Shown here: positions 1-9,326 of the stretch, piece after piece | How the letters are laid out: every line of letters begins with the position of its first letter | Position numbering within the stretch: the first letter of the stretch is position 1 | From: CALBPI01 sp942491885 | Lineage (GTDB): Bacteria > Pseudomonadota > Gammaproteobacteria > Steroidobacterales > Woeseiaceae | Direction: 5' to 3' | DNA: 64,000 bases | NCBI GenBank assembly: GCA_942491885.1 | Contig: CALOCQ010000002.1 | Span: 372,001 to 436,000 of the forward strand | Program-made: the position numbers and the translations under genes | The notes under the pieces: model-generated | What the model was told of the DNA's origin: nothing | The model's database searches: none | The model's input: only the letters and a program-made list of their open reading frames with translations

Positions 1-705
1 GATGCGCGCAACAAGACCGAAGACCTGCAATTACTGAGCGAGCAGATCACGCGGTTAGAAGGGCAAGGCGCGACCTGCGAAGTGCTTTTCCTGCAAGCAG
101 ACGAGGCAACGATCCTCAAGCGCTACAGTGAAACACGGCGCAAGCATCCACTGGCCAATATCACTGACTCACTGCGCGAAGCCATTCGATCTGAGCGGGA
201 TATGCTTGCGCCGGTGGTCAATATCGCCGATTTGATCATCGACACGACACGCACGAGTATTTATGAGCTGCGCGACCTGATTCGCGAACGTGTCGCATCA
301 CGCGACCCGCACCGACTGTCGATACTGATCGAATCTTTCGGCTACAAGCATGGCATCCCATCAGACGCCGACTTTGTGTTCGACTTACGTTGCCTGCCGA
401 ACCCGTACTGGCAGCCGAAACTGCGCCCGCAGACCGGCCTGGATGCAGCCGTCATCGAATACCTCAATAGCGACCCGCTCGCACAGCAAATGCACGATGA
501 CATAATTACTTTTGTATCGGGCTGGCTGCCCCACTTTGAAAATTTCAGTCGCAGCTACCTGACAGTGGCTATTGGCTGCACTGGCGGCCAGCATCGCTCG
601 GTATTCATGGCAGAGAAACTCGCGGCAACGCTTCGCGATACCCAACGCACGATCAGCGTGCGCCACCACGAGTTAGCGAACCAGACAGGCCCTCTGTTTT
701 CCTGA
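1..705 (+). CDS. rapZ: RNase adapter protein RapZ, C-terminal part (5' truncated by window edge)
   Basis: The reading frame is open from base 1, so the N-terminal P-loop part lies outside the window. What remains (about 234 residues) contains a DARNKTEDL-type segment, long conserved helices, and the C-terminal signature GCTGGQHRSV typical of the RapZ/YvcJ family. In enterobacteria RapZ binds the small RNA GlmZ and presents it to RNase E, controlling GlmS and hence amino-sugar supply; that role is family knowledge. A GTG at base 82 is only an internal codon. The gene is followed 71 bp later by mgtE on the same strand. The usual rpoN/hpf/ptsN neighbourhood would lie upstream and is not visible. 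Confidence 0.93.
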   Translation, partial: DARNKTEDLQLLSEQITRLEGQGATCEVLFLQADEATILKRYSETRRKHPLANITDSLREAIRSERDMLAPVVNIADLIIDTTRTSIYELRDLIRERVASRDPHRLSILIESFGYKHGIPSDADFVFDLRCLPNPYWQPKLRPQTGLDAAVIEYLNSDPLAQQMHDDIITFVSGWLPHFENFSRSYLTVAIGCTGGQHRSVFMAEKLAATLRDTQRTISVRHHELANQTGPLFS

Positions 706-776
706 CAACCTCGGGGCAGCACGCTACACTTATTGCACCGTCTGGCAGTGGCCGGACACAACCGGATCGCTGAGTC

Positions 777-2126
777 ATGGAACAGTCCGCAGCTGAACAA
801 TCCGTGCTCGGCGCGCTTCGCGATGCACTCGAAAGTGGCACAATGCGGTCAGCGCGCCGTATGGTCGCCGGCTTGCGCCCCGGAGAGATCGCCCGCCTGC
901 TCGAATCTTTGCCGGTTGCCGAGCGCCGCCTGGTATGGGAGCTGGTCGATCGTAACAGCGAGGGTGAAGTCCTCGTAGAGCTCGCCGACGACGTACGCGA
1001 CAGCCTCATCCGGTCAATGGACATCGAGCAACTCGTCGCCGCTACCGAAGGCATGGCGCTGGACGACCTGGCCGACCTTGTCGTCGATTTGCCGGAGGCA
1101 ATCACGCAACAGGTCATCCGCTCGCTCGACAGCCAGGAACGGCAACGTCTACGCGAAGTTCTTGCCTACCCGGAGGATAGCGCCGGCGGCTTGATGGATA
1201 CCGACAGCACGTCGGTGCGCGGCGATGTGACCATAGAGGTGGTGCTGCGCTATCTGCGCGCGCACTCGACACTGCCAGACCGCACCGACTCGCTGTTTGT
1301 CGTCGATCGCGAAGATCATTTTCTGGGCGCTATTCCGCTGACGACTTTACTCGTTGCCGATCCGTCGATTCTTATCGAGGAGATTATGGAGCCGGATTCG
1401 GTGTGCGTAAATGTTCTGACCGGTTCGGCCGACGTCGTGCGCCTGTTCGAAGATCGCGACCTGTTCTCCGTCGCCGTCGTAGATGACGAGAATGTGCTGC
1501 TCGGCAGAATCACCGTCGATGATGTCGTCGATGTCATCCGCGATGAGGCCGAGCATTCGTTGATGGGTGCGGCCGGCCTCGATGAGGAACACGACCTGTT
1601 CGCGCCGGTGTTTCTCAGCGCCAGACGGCGTGCTTTCTGGCTCGGCATAAACCTGTTGACGGCGTTTCTGGCGGCTAGCGTCGTCGAGCTGTTTCAGACC
1701 ACAATCGACAAGGTCGTGTTGCTGGCCGTACTCATGCCGATCGTACCCAGCATGGGCGGCGTTGCCGGTACACAGTCGCTGACAATCATCACGCGCGCCA
1801 TCGCGCTGGGGCAGATTGAGGCCTCGAACGCCGGCTATATGTTGCGCCGTGAATTCGCCGTCGGACTGATCAATGGGCTCTTCTGGGCGATATTGGTCGC
1901 GATAATTACAGCCGTCTGGTTCGACACCTGGATAATCGGGCTATTGGTTGCCATCGCACTGGCGGCCAACCTCGTCGTCGCCGCGCTGTGCGGATTCACG
2001 ATCCCGTTATTGCTTGGCAAGCTGAAGATAGATCCGGCGCTGGCCGGCGGGGTGATCCTGACAACCATTACCGACGTTGTCGGCTATGGATTATTTCTCG
2101 GACTCGGCGCTGCCTTCCTGCTGTAA
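777..2126 (+). CDS. mgtE: Magnesium transporter MgtE
   Basis: 449 residues, normal length for MgtE. An N-terminal helical superhelix domain (about residues 1-125) is followed by a CBS-domain pair (about 130-250) and a membrane domain of about five helices (285-449). The membrane part has the conserved GGVAGTQS loop and the TTITDVVGYG segment, whose Asp lines the Mg2+ site in studied MgtE channels. It conducts Mg2+ across the inner membrane and is gated by Mg2+ bound to the N and CBS domains (family knowledge). The ATG at 777 lacks a strong Shine-Dalgarno. Only 71 bp separate it from rapZ, too little for a full Mg2+ riboswitch. Its stop lies 3 bp from the stop of the convergent lipase gene. 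Confidence 0.95.
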   Translation: MEQSAAEQSVLGALRDALESGTMRSARRMVAGLRPGEIARLLESLPVAERRLVWELVDRNSEGEVLVELADDVRDSLIRSMDIEQLVAATEGMALDDLADLVVDLPEAITQQVIRSLDSQERQRLREVLAYPEDSAGGLMDTDSTSVRGDVTIEVVLRYLRAHSTLPDRTDSLFVVDREDHFLGAIPLTTLLVADPSILIEEIMEPDSVCVNVLTGSADVVRLFEDRDLFSVAVVDDENVLLGRITVDDVVDVIRDEAEHSLMGAAGLDEEHDLFAPVFLSARRRAFWLGINLLTAFLAASVVELFQTTIDKVVLLAVLMPIVPSMGGVAGTQSLTIITRAIALGQIEASNAGYMLRREFAVGLINGLFWAILVAIITAVWFDTWIIGLLVAIALAANLVVAALCGFTIPLLLGKLKIDPALAGGVILTTITDVVGYGLFLGLGAAFLL

Positions 2127-2129
2127 GCG

Positions 2130-3362
2130 CTAGTACTGCGGCAGCACGCGGTGAATACCGGACAGGTCATCAACAATGCGCTCGGGCCCGGACAATGACG
2201 GTACGTCAGCGCCGCTGACGAACGCCTGCAACCGGGTGCGATCACGCATGGCATCTGCATAGCCCAGATCGATCAGCGCACGCGTAAAGCCCGCCTCGAA
2301 TAACAAAAAGCTTAGCAAGCGACCTTCGGTGCCACCGACGCCTCGCAACAACAAGCGGATCGGTCTCGGCAGTTCGCGCGCGTACTGTAATGCGACCTGA
2401 CGCAGATCAACACTGGGTAACACGACCATCGTATCGATGGCACGCATCTCCGCAGATGCGCCCTGGCGCGCGCCGGGTGGTATCGACTCGATGAGGCGAT
2501 TGATCCGCGCAAGGCGCTCGAGGTCGGAATACAGCCCGTCCAGAAATAACGTATCCAGCATGTAGCCGGCGATGTGGCCGAAGCCCGGAAACTTCGCCGC
2601 GTCCGATTCGCGCACCACATCGGAACGCTCGTCGCGCACGCCGATCACGAGGATACGGCTGGCGCCGAGATGCACGACCGGCGACAGCGGCGTCGCCTGG
2701 CGCATCGCGCCATCACCAAAATATTCGCCGTGCATCGCGACCGGCGGAAAAATCATTGGCACCGCAATGCTGGCCATCAAATGGTCCAGGTGCAGCTTCT
2801 CATGGCGCCCGACGCGACGCGTGCGTGCCCATGATTCAGTGTCTTCACAGGCCTGGAAAAAAGTTACCGACTGCGATGACTGATAGCCTGCCGCGGTCAC
2901 GGCAACCGCATCCAGAAAACCCTTGTCAATGTTGCTCTGGATACGCGGGAAGCGCACGTTGCGCGATAGCAACGCGCGCAACGGCGCATTGTCGAGTAAT
3001 GAGCGCGGATTGCGAACGCCAAGCCCGCCGAAAACGATGGCGGCGAGCCAATGCAGACTACTCTTCAGCATAGTCTTGGCATCGGTGCGATATACCATCG
3101 AGGTTTCGAACCCGCCCCAAACGCGTTCAAGCTCACGAACCGCGAAATGAAAGCGCTGCGCCTTACTCGCCAGCACGACAGAATTGATCGCACCGGCGGA
3201 GGTGCCACTGATAATACGAAACGGGTTTCTGGCGCGCGGCGGCAAGAGTTCGGAAATCGCCTTCAACACGCCAACCTGATACGCGCCGCGAGCCCCTCCG
3301 CCCGGCAGTACTAACGCGAGCTTCTCGCCCGTGACATCAGATTGTTGTGTTGTTTGCGTCAT
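2130..3362 (-). CDS. Patatin-like phospholipase family protein
   Basis: 410 residues with all patatin landmarks: an oxyanion-hole glycine loop GGGARGAY at residues 21-28, the nucleophile elbow GTSAG with Ser55, and the DGA motif with Asp217 completing the Ser-Asp dyad. The N-terminus has no signal peptide, so the enzyme is probably cytosolic or membrane-associated, resembling the RssA/YchK branch rather than secreted ExoU-type toxins. The substrate is not predictable; lipid acyl hydrolysis is inferred from the family. It lies 36 bp downstream of the VWA gene on the same strand and may be the last gene of that transcription unit. It converges on mgtE with only 3 bp between stops. Confidence 0.88.
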   Translation of the reverse strand: MTQTTQQSDVTGEKLALVLPGGGARGAYQVGVLKAISELLPPRARNPFRIISGTSAGAINSVVLASKAQRFHFAVRELERVWGGFETSMVYRTDAKTMLKSSLHWLAAIVFGGLGVRNPRSLLDNAPLRALLSRNVRFPRIQSNIDKGFLDAVAVTAAGYQSSQSVTFFQACEDTESWARTRRVGRHEKLHLDHLMASIAVPMIFPPVAMHGEYFGDGAMRQATPLSPVVHLGASRILVIGVRDERSDVVRESDAAKFPGFGHIAGYMLDTLFLDGLYSDLERLARINRLIESIPPGARQGASAEMRAIDTMVVLPSVDLRQVALQYARELPRPIRLLLRGVGGTEGRLLSFLLFEAGFTRALIDLGYADAMRDRTRLQAFVSGADVPSLSGPERIVDDLSGIHRVLPQY

Positions 3363-3398
3363 GATCGCGCCCTGGCCGAAGCGGTTACGCCGCGACCA

Positions 3399-4577
3399 CT
3401 ATTGCAAGCGTTTGATGCCTTTATCAAGTCCGCTGACGGTCAGCGGGAACATTCGTTCATCCATCAACTCCCGGGTGATCTTCACCGAAGGCGTATGCGG
3501 CCAGCGTTGTTCCGGCTCCGGATTCAGCCAGATCGATTTCGGGTAGGCACGCAACAGGCGCTGGATCCAGACCGCACCGGGCTCCTCGTTCCAATGCTCA
3601 ACACTGCCGCCAGCGTACACGATCTCGTACGGGCTCATGGTAGCGTCGCCAACGAAAACGAGCTTATAGTCCGGACCGTACTTGTTAAGAATCTCGGACA
3701 CAGGGATACGCTCGTTGTGGCGGCGCCGATTGTCTTTCCACAGACTTTCGTAGATAAAGTTGTGAAAGTAGAAAAACTCGAGGTGCTTGAACTCGCTGCT
3801 AGCGGCGGAAAAAAGCTCCTCGCAGACTCGCACGTGGTCATCCATGGAGCCGCCGATATCGAGGCAGAGTAATACCTTTATCGCATTGTGCCGCTCGGGC
3901 ACCATTTTCAGATCCAGCCAGCCGGCATTGCGTGCCGTACTGCTAATCGTGTCCGGCAGATCCAGCTGATCCGCCGCGCCCTCGCGCGCGAACCGACGCA
4001 GCTTTCTCAGCGCGAGTTTGATGTTACGCGTGCCAAGCTCGACGCTGTCGTCGAGGTTGCGGTATTCGCGGCGGTCCCACACCTTCACACCGCGCCGGTT
4101 GCCGCCGCCTTTCTGGTCGCCGATGCGCACGCCTTCGGGATTAAAACCACCCACCCCGAACGGTGAAGTGCCGCCGGTACCGATCCACTTGTTACCGCCT
4201 TCGTGGCGCCCGTCCTGTTCACGAAGTCGCTCTTCCAGCGCCTTCATGAGTTCGTCAAATCCGCCCATCGATTCAATCTGCGCGCGCTCTTCATCGGTCA
4301 GATCAAGCTCCGCCATCTGCGCCAGCCAGTCGGCGGGAATTTCGCCCGACAGCTCAGAAAAGGCCGCTTCGATGCCTTTGAAATGCGCCGCGAAAATCTG
4401 ATCGAACCGGTCGAACTGGGTTTCATCCTTGACCATGCAGGCGCGCGACAGATAGTAGAACTGATCAACGCTGGTGCCCGCGAGACCGCCGCGCATCGCT
4501 TCGAGCAACGTCAGCAATTCGGTGACCGATGTCTTCAGGCCGCCCTCTCGCAACATATAAAAAAATCGTGTCAGCAT
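3399..4577 (-). CDS. VWA domain protein, CoxE-like, partner of the MoxR ATPase
   Basis: 392 residues. The C-terminal half is a von Willebrand A-type fold with a MIDAS metal motif D-x-G-x-S (Asp240, Ser244). The N-terminal half is helical and rich in acidic residues, followed by a glycine-rich linker (about residues 127-162). This is the architecture of CoxE-type proteins, which are encoded next to MoxR AAA ATPases and act with them in maturation or metal insertion of other proteins (family knowledge). The MoxR gene lies 36 bp upstream on the same strand. The client protein is unknown: no carbon monoxide dehydrogenase or methanol dehydrogenase genes are nearby. Confidence 0.85.
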   Translation of the reverse strand: MLTRFFYMLREGGLKTSVTELLTLLEAMRGGLAGTSVDQFYYLSRACMVKDETQFDRFDQIFAAHFKGIEAAFSELSGEIPADWLAQMAELDLTDEERAQIESMGGFDELMKALEERLREQDGRHEGGNKWIGTGGTSPFGVGGFNPEGVRIGDQKGGGNRRGVKVWDRREYRNLDDSVELGTRNIKLALRKLRRFAREGAADQLDLPDTISSTARNAGWLDLKMVPERHNAIKVLLCLDIGGSMDDHVRVCEELFSAASSEFKHLEFFYFHNFIYESLWKDNRRRHNERIPVSEILNKYGPDYKLVFVGDATMSPYEIVYAGGSVEHWNEEPGAVWIQRLLRAYPKSIWLNPEPEQRWPHTPSVKITRELMDERMFPLTVSGLDKGIKRLQ

Positions 4578-4613
4578 CGTCTCAGCAGCCGGTGCGCAAG
4601 CGCCTCCGCAACG

Positions 4614-5468
4614 CTATTGCCGCCCGCCGCGATTCAGAAATACCAGCTGCTCGAACAGATGCACATCCTGTTCGTTTTTTAACAGCGCACCGTACAGCGG
4701 GGGTATCGCCTTACGATTATCTTGCGCGCGCAACGCCTCCGCCGGAATATCTTCGGCCAGCAACAACTTGATCCAGTCCAGCAACTCCGACGTCGAAGGT
4801 TTCTTCTTCAGGCCCGGCATTTCCCGCACTTTATAGAAACTCTCCAGCGCTTCGCGCAACAAGTCCTTCTTCAGATTCGGGAAATGAACATCGATAATGC
4901 GCTTCATCGTTTCTTCTTCCGGAAACTTGATGTAGTGGAAGAAGCAGCGACGCAAAAACGCATCCGGCAGCTCTTTCTCGTTGTTACTTGTGATGATGAT
5001 CACCGGGCGATGGGTCGCGCGTACCGTTTCGCGTGTTTCGTAAACGGTAAATTCCATGCGATCGAGCTCGCGCAACAAGTCATTCGGGAATTCGATATCC
5101 GCCTTGTCGATCTCATCGATCAACAACACCGGCTGGGTCTCCGACTCAAAGGCCTGCCACAAGCTGCCCTTGAGGATGTAGTTACCAATATCGTGCACCT
5201 TGTCGTCACCAAGTTGCGAATCACGCAGCCGCGCCACCGCATCGTACTCGTAGAGCCCCTGCTGCGCTTTGGTCGTCGACTTGATATGCCATTCGTACAA
5301 CGGCATTCCGAGTGAGGCCGCGACCTCCTCGGCCAGCATGGTCTTGCCGGTGCCAGGCTCGCCCTTGACCAGAATCGGTCGCTGCAGCGTAACGCCCGCG
5401 TTCACCGCCATCATCAGGTCTTCGGTCGCAATGTACTTGTCGGTACCTTCGAATCGCTTATCGCTCAT
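4614..5468 (-). CDS. MoxR-family AAA+ ATPase
   Basis: 284 residues. Walker A is GEPGTGKT at residues 36-43, Walker B is LLIDEID at 115-121, followed by a sensor-1 region (IIITSNNEKELPDAF) and an arginine-finger-like FLRRCFFHYI segment. These define a MoxR-type AAA+ ATPase, which acts as a chaperone together with a VWA protein (family knowledge). It starts only 18 bp after the pyruvate kinase gene on the same strand, so it is probably cotranscribed with the tkt-gap-pgk-pyk run. It is followed 36 bp later by the VWA partner. The natural client is not apparent. Confidence 0.9.
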   Translation of the reverse strand: MSDKRFEGTDKYIATEDLMMAVNAGVTLQRPILVKGEPGTGKTMLAEEVAASLGMPLYEWHIKSTTKAQQGLYEYDAVARLRDSQLGDDKVHDIGNYILKGSLWQAFESETQPVLLIDEIDKADIEFPNDLLRELDRMEFTVYETRETVRATHRPVIIITSNNEKELPDAFLRRCFFHYIKFPEEETMKRIIDVHFPNLKKDLLREALESFYKVREMPGLKKKPSTSELLDWIKLLLAEDIPAEALRAQDNRKAIPPLYGALLKNEQDVHLFEQLVFLNRGGRQ

Positions 5469-5486
5469 AAATCTATCCAGTCTCGC

Positions 5487-6953
5487 TTAATGCTTTGCCA
5501 TAATATCTGCATCGGGCACTTCGATGATCTTCATCGCATTGGTGCCGCCAGCCACGCCACTCAGGTCGCCTTTAGTGAAAATAACGCGATCGCCCGGGTC
5601 CACGAGACCGAGCGCATGCAAGCGCGCACAAACATCATTGTAGACCCGCACAGAGTTGGTATGCGTGATATCAAAATCGACCGGGTAGACGCCGCGGTAC
5701 ATCGTCACACGGCGCGCGGTGCGACCGTGACGCGTAAATGCGAAAATAGGAATGTCCGAGCGGATCCTCGACATCCACAACGCTGTAGTACCGGACTCGG
5801 TCAATGCGATGATTGCGCGCACATCAAGATGGTTTGCGGCGTACATCGTCGCCATTGCGATCGCCTCATCAACGGCGTGGAACTGGTCCTGCATACGGTG
5901 GGTCGTCCGGTAGCGATGTGTCTGGTATTTTTCCGCACCGACACACACCGAAGCCATCGATGCGATCACCTCGGCAGGATACTTACCAACAGCGGTCTCG
6001 GCCGACAGCATGACCGCGTCGGTACCATCCATGACCGCATTCGCGACATCGGAAACCTCGGCGCGGGTCGGTATCGGATTGGTGATCATCGACTCCATCA
6101 TCTGGGTCGCGGTGATCGCAATCTTGTTGCCTGATCGTGTCAATCGAATGATGCGTTTCTGCAGCCCGGTCAGCTCGGCATAGCCCATCTCCACACCGAG
6201 ATCGCCGCGCGCAACCATAACGACATCGCTGGCATCGATTATCTGTTCAATATTGTCGACCGCTTCAGTGCGCTCGACCTTGGCGACCAGCAGCCCGTGG
6301 CCACCGGCGGCCTGAAACAACGAGCGTGCCTGGCGGATGTCGGCAGCACCGCGCACGAATGATACGGCGAGATAGTCAAAATCAAGATCGGCCGCCGTCT
6401 GGATGTCCAGCTCGTCTTTTTCCGTCAGCGCGGGCGCCGAGAGCCCGCCACCTTGCAGGTTGATACCCTTGTTATCAGACAGCTTGCCACCCGTGGTGAC
6501 CACTGTATTCACACGACGCCCGTCAATACCGGTCACGCGCAGCGCGATGTGGCCATCATTAAGCAACAACACATTATCGACAACGACGTCGTCGGCCAGT
6601 TCCGGATAGGCGATCGCGACGCCCTCGGCGGTACCGGCATCATCGGCCAGGTCGGGATCGAGAAAAAACGCATCGCCGTTGACCAGATTCACGCTGCCGT
6701 CAACGAAGCGGCTAATGCGAATTTTCGGGCCCTGCAAGTCGCCCAGAATCGCGATCTGGCGACCGGCGGCGGCGGCCAGCTCACGAAGTCGCGCACAGCG
6801 TCTGACAAGCACATCGCCGCTGCCGTGGGAGAAATTCATCCGCGCGACATCCAGACCGTTGTCGATCATCGCGCGCAGTACGTCGTCATCGTCGGTAGCC
6901 GGACCCATCGTCGCGATAATTTTGGTGCGCCGAAGCGCGAATGGTTCACCCAT
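5487..6953 (-). CDS. pyk: Pyruvate kinase
   Basis: 488 residues, normal length. The N-terminus reads RRTKIIATMGPAT, the standard barrel start. The active-site strand LLVAKVERTEAV and the segment ITATQMMESM followed by PTRAEVSDVANAV are diagnostic. It converts phosphoenolpyruvate and ADP to pyruvate and ATP. The ATG at 6951-6953 is the only sensible start because homology begins within about 8 residues. It is the fourth gene of a minus-strand run tkt, gap, pgk, pyk, 68 bp downstream of pgk. E. coli-type A or F isoform assignment cannot be made by eye. Confidence 0.96.
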   Translation of the reverse strand: MGEPFALRRTKIIATMGPATDDDDVLRAMIDNGLDVARMNFSHGSGDVLVRRCARLRELAAAAGRQIAILGDLQGPKIRISRFVDGSVNLVNGDAFFLDPDLADDAGTAEGVAIAYPELADDVVVDNVLLLNDGHIALRVTGIDGRRVNTVVTTGGKLSDNKGINLQGGGLSAPALTEKDELDIQTAADLDFDYLAVSFVRGAADIRQARSLFQAAGGHGLLVAKVERTEAVDNIEQIIDASDVVMVARGDLGVEMGYAELTGLQKRIIRLTRSGNKIAITATQMMESMITNPIPTRAEVSDVANAVMDGTDAVMLSAETAVGKYPAEVIASMASVCVGAEKYQTHRYRTTHRMQDQFHAVDEAIAMATMYAANHLDVRAIIALTESGTTALWMSRIRSDIPIFAFTRHGRTARRVTMYRGVYPVDFDITHTNSVRVYNDVCARLHALGLVDPGDRVIFTKGDLSGVAGGTNAMKIIEVPDADIMAKH

Positions 6954-7021
6954 GCATGTTCCCTGTGGAATGCGCCGATGGCTGTTCGCCAGTCAGCATA
7001 ACAAAGCGCGGTAACGCGCTG

Positions 7022-8200
7022 TCAGTGATGACGGGCCGCGTGGCGTTCGAGCGCGACGATAGCCGGCAGCGGCTTGCCCTCGATGAACTCGAGGAAAGCA
7101 CCGCCACCGGTGGAAATGTAACTGATGTCATCGCCGACGCCATATTTCTCAATCGCGGCGAGGGTATCGCCACCGCCGGCAATCGAAAACCCGGGGCTTG
7201 CCGCGATCGCCTTGGCGACAACGCGGGTTCCTTCGCCGAACTGATCAAACTCGAAAACGCCAAGCGGACCATTCCAGATAATCGTACCAGCGTCACGCAA
7301 CAATGAAGCGTAGTGCTCCGCTGTTTGCGGACCGACGTCGAGGATCATATCCGACTCGCGAACATGATCGATATCGCGTATCTCTGCTTCGGCAGTCGCC
7401 GCAAACGTTTGCGCGACAACCACGTCGATCGGCAGCGGAATATTCGCGCCCTCTTTATCGGCCAGCATTTCAGCCGCAAGGGTGTTCATGTCTGACTCGG
7501 CGAGAGACTTACCCACGCCGTGACCACTCGCTTCAAGAAATGTATTGGCAATGCCGCCGCCGACGACGAGCGTGTCGACAATTTGCGCGAGTGTCTGCAG
7601 TACCGTGAGCTTGGTCGACACTTTGGAGCCGCCGACAATGGCAACAATCGGTCGCGCCGGGTTCTGCATCGCACGGCCCAGCGCGTCGAGTTCGGCGACC
7701 AACAGTGGACCGGCACAGGCCACAGCGGCGTATTCTGTGACCCCGCTGGTACTGGCCTGAGCGCGATGCGCGGTTCCAAAAGCGTCCATGACAAAAATAT
7801 CCGCCAACGCAGCCATGCGGCGTGACAGCGACTCGTCACAGGCCTTCTCGCCGGCATTGAAACGTACGTTCTCTGCCATCACGATCTGGCCGGGCGCGAC
7901 ATCGATGCCATCGAGCCAGTCGCGCATCAGCGTCACTTCACGGCCCAGCAGGCTACCCATATGCGCAGCAACCGGTGCCAGCGAAGCACTTTCGTCATAG
8001 ACGCCTTCGGTCGGCCGCCCGAGGTGTGACATGACAATCACTGCGGCACCGGCATCCAGCGCCATTTGTATGGTCGGCAGCGCAGCGCGGATGCGCGTAT
8101 CGGATGTGATATGCCCATCCTCAATCGGTACGTTCAGGTCTTCGCGAATCAGAACGCGTTTGCCCGACAGGTCGAGCTCCGACATTTTCTTAACCTGCAT
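7022..8200 (-). CDS. pgk: Phosphoglycerate kinase
   Basis: 392 residues. The N-terminal signature KRVLIREDLNVPI and the substrate-binding MSHLGRP motif, together with the C-terminal nucleotide-domain segment SIAGGGDTLAAIEKYG, identify phosphoglycerate kinase. It interconverts 1,3-bisphosphoglycerate plus ADP with 3-phosphoglycerate plus ATP. The listed start is ATG at 8198-8200. A second ATG five codons later would place the N-terminus at MSELDLSGK, nearer the usual family start, and cannot be excluded. It sits 64 bp downstream of gap and 68 bp upstream of pyk. Confidence 0.96.
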   Translation of the reverse strand: MQVKKMSELDLSGKRVLIREDLNVPIEDGHITSDTRIRAALPTIQMALDAGAAVIVMSHLGRPTEGVYDESASLAPVAAHMGSLLGREVTLMRDWLDGIDVAPGQIVMAENVRFNAGEKACDESLSRRMAALADIFVMDAFGTAHRAQASTSGVTEYAAVACAGPLLVAELDALGRAMQNPARPIVAIVGGSKVSTKLTVLQTLAQIVDTLVVGGGIANTFLEASGHGVGKSLAESDMNTLAAEMLADKEGANIPLPIDVVVAQTFAATAEAEIRDIDHVRESDMILDVGPQTAEHYASLLRDAGTIIWNGPLGVFEFDQFGEGTRVVAKAIAASPGFSIAGGGDTLAAIEKYGVGDDISYISTGGGAFLEFIEGKPLPAIVALERHAARHH

Positions 8201-8264
8201 CGCTCACCCCCGGGTCAAACCAATCAACAGACCTTGTGCGCGCGAAACCGCACGCTGGACCTGT

Positions 8265-9281
8265 TCAGCCTGCCGCTTTGACCAGCGCTTGCGCGGTATC
8301 AAGCATGCGATTCGAGAAGCCCCACTCGTTGTCGTACCAGGCGCAAACCTTGACCAGCGTTCCCTGCATGACTTTGGTGAGGGTCGCGTCGTAGGTTGAC
8401 GATGCCGGATCATGGTTGAAATCAATCGATACCAGCGGACCGTCGTTGTACGCAAGCACACCCTTGAGCGGCCCTTCGCTGGCAGCTTTGAGAATGTCAT
8501 TAATCTCGTCAGTGTTGGTTTCGCGACTGGCAACGAATGTCAGGTCGACCATCGATACGTTGATCGTAGGAACCCGCACAGCGAACCCGTCCAACTTGCC
8601 CGCCAATTCCGGCAGCACCAGACCCACGGCCGAAGCGGCACCGGTCTTGGTCGGGATCATCGACATCGTTGCGGAGCGCGCGCGACGCAAATCCTTATGG
8701 TAGACGTCGGTCAAAACCTGATCATTGGTGTAGGCATGAATCGTGGTCATGATGCCATGCTCAAGACCGATCGTATCGTGCAGTGGCTTAACCAGCGGCG
8801 CGAGACAGTTGGTGGTACACGATGCATTCGAGATCACGTCATGCTCAGCGGTCAGGATGTCATCATTGACGCCGAACACAATCGTCGCATCGACGGATGT
8901 ACCCGCCGGCGCTGAGATGACAACTTTGCTGGCACCGGCCACGATGTGTGCGGAGGCCTTTTCTTTGGTGTTGAAGATGCCGGTGCACTCGAGAACCACG
9001 TCGACACCGAGCTCGGCCCACGGCAGCTTCGACGGATCGCGCTCGGATGTAACGCGGATACGATCACCGTTGACGACCATGTGGTTGCCATCGACCTCGA
9101 CAGTCCCGGGGAACTTGCCATGCGCGGTATCGTAGCGCGTCAGGTAGGCATTGGTCTCGGCATCGCCCAGATCGTTGACGCCGACCACCTGCAGTTCGCT
9201 GCGGCGATTGCTCTCATAGATGGCGCGCAACACATTTCGCCCGATTCGACCGTAGCCGTTAATACCTACTTTGATAGTCAT
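8265..9281 (-). CDS. gap: Glyceraldehyde-3-phosphate dehydrogenase, type I
   Basis: 338 residues. The Rossmann start IKVGINGYGRIGR, the catalytic segment SNASCTTNCLAP with Cys155, and the downstream HAYTNDQ segment with the catalytic His region are all present. It oxidises glyceraldehyde 3-phosphate to 1,3-bisphosphoglycerate. The VNDLGD segment (Asp37) after the second strand suggests NAD preference, which is an inference. It belongs to the minus-strand tkt-gap-pgk-pyk run, 45 bp downstream of tkt. An erythrose-4-phosphate dehydrogenase (Epd) role is considered less likely given the pgk/pyk context. Confidence 0.95.
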   Translation of the reverse strand: MTIKVGINGYGRIGRNVLRAIYESNRRSELQVVGVNDLGDAETNAYLTRYDTAHGKFPGTVEVDGNHMVVNGDRIRVTSERDPSKLPWAELGVDVVLECTGIFNTKEKASAHIVAGASKVVISAPAGTSVDATIVFGVNDDILTAEHDVISNASCTTNCLAPLVKPLHDTIGLEHGIMTTIHAYTNDQVLTDVYHKDLRRARSATMSMIPTKTGAASAVGLVLPELAGKLDGFAVRVPTINVSMVDLTFVASRETNTDEINDILKAASEGPLKGVLAYNDGPLVSIDFNHDPASSTYDATLTKVMQGTLVKVCAWYDNEWGFSNRMLDTAQALVKAAG

Positions 9282-9326
9282 TGTTCCTACTCCAGACTTG
9301 GTTTCTTTTGTCCCCGACAGCGCGAC

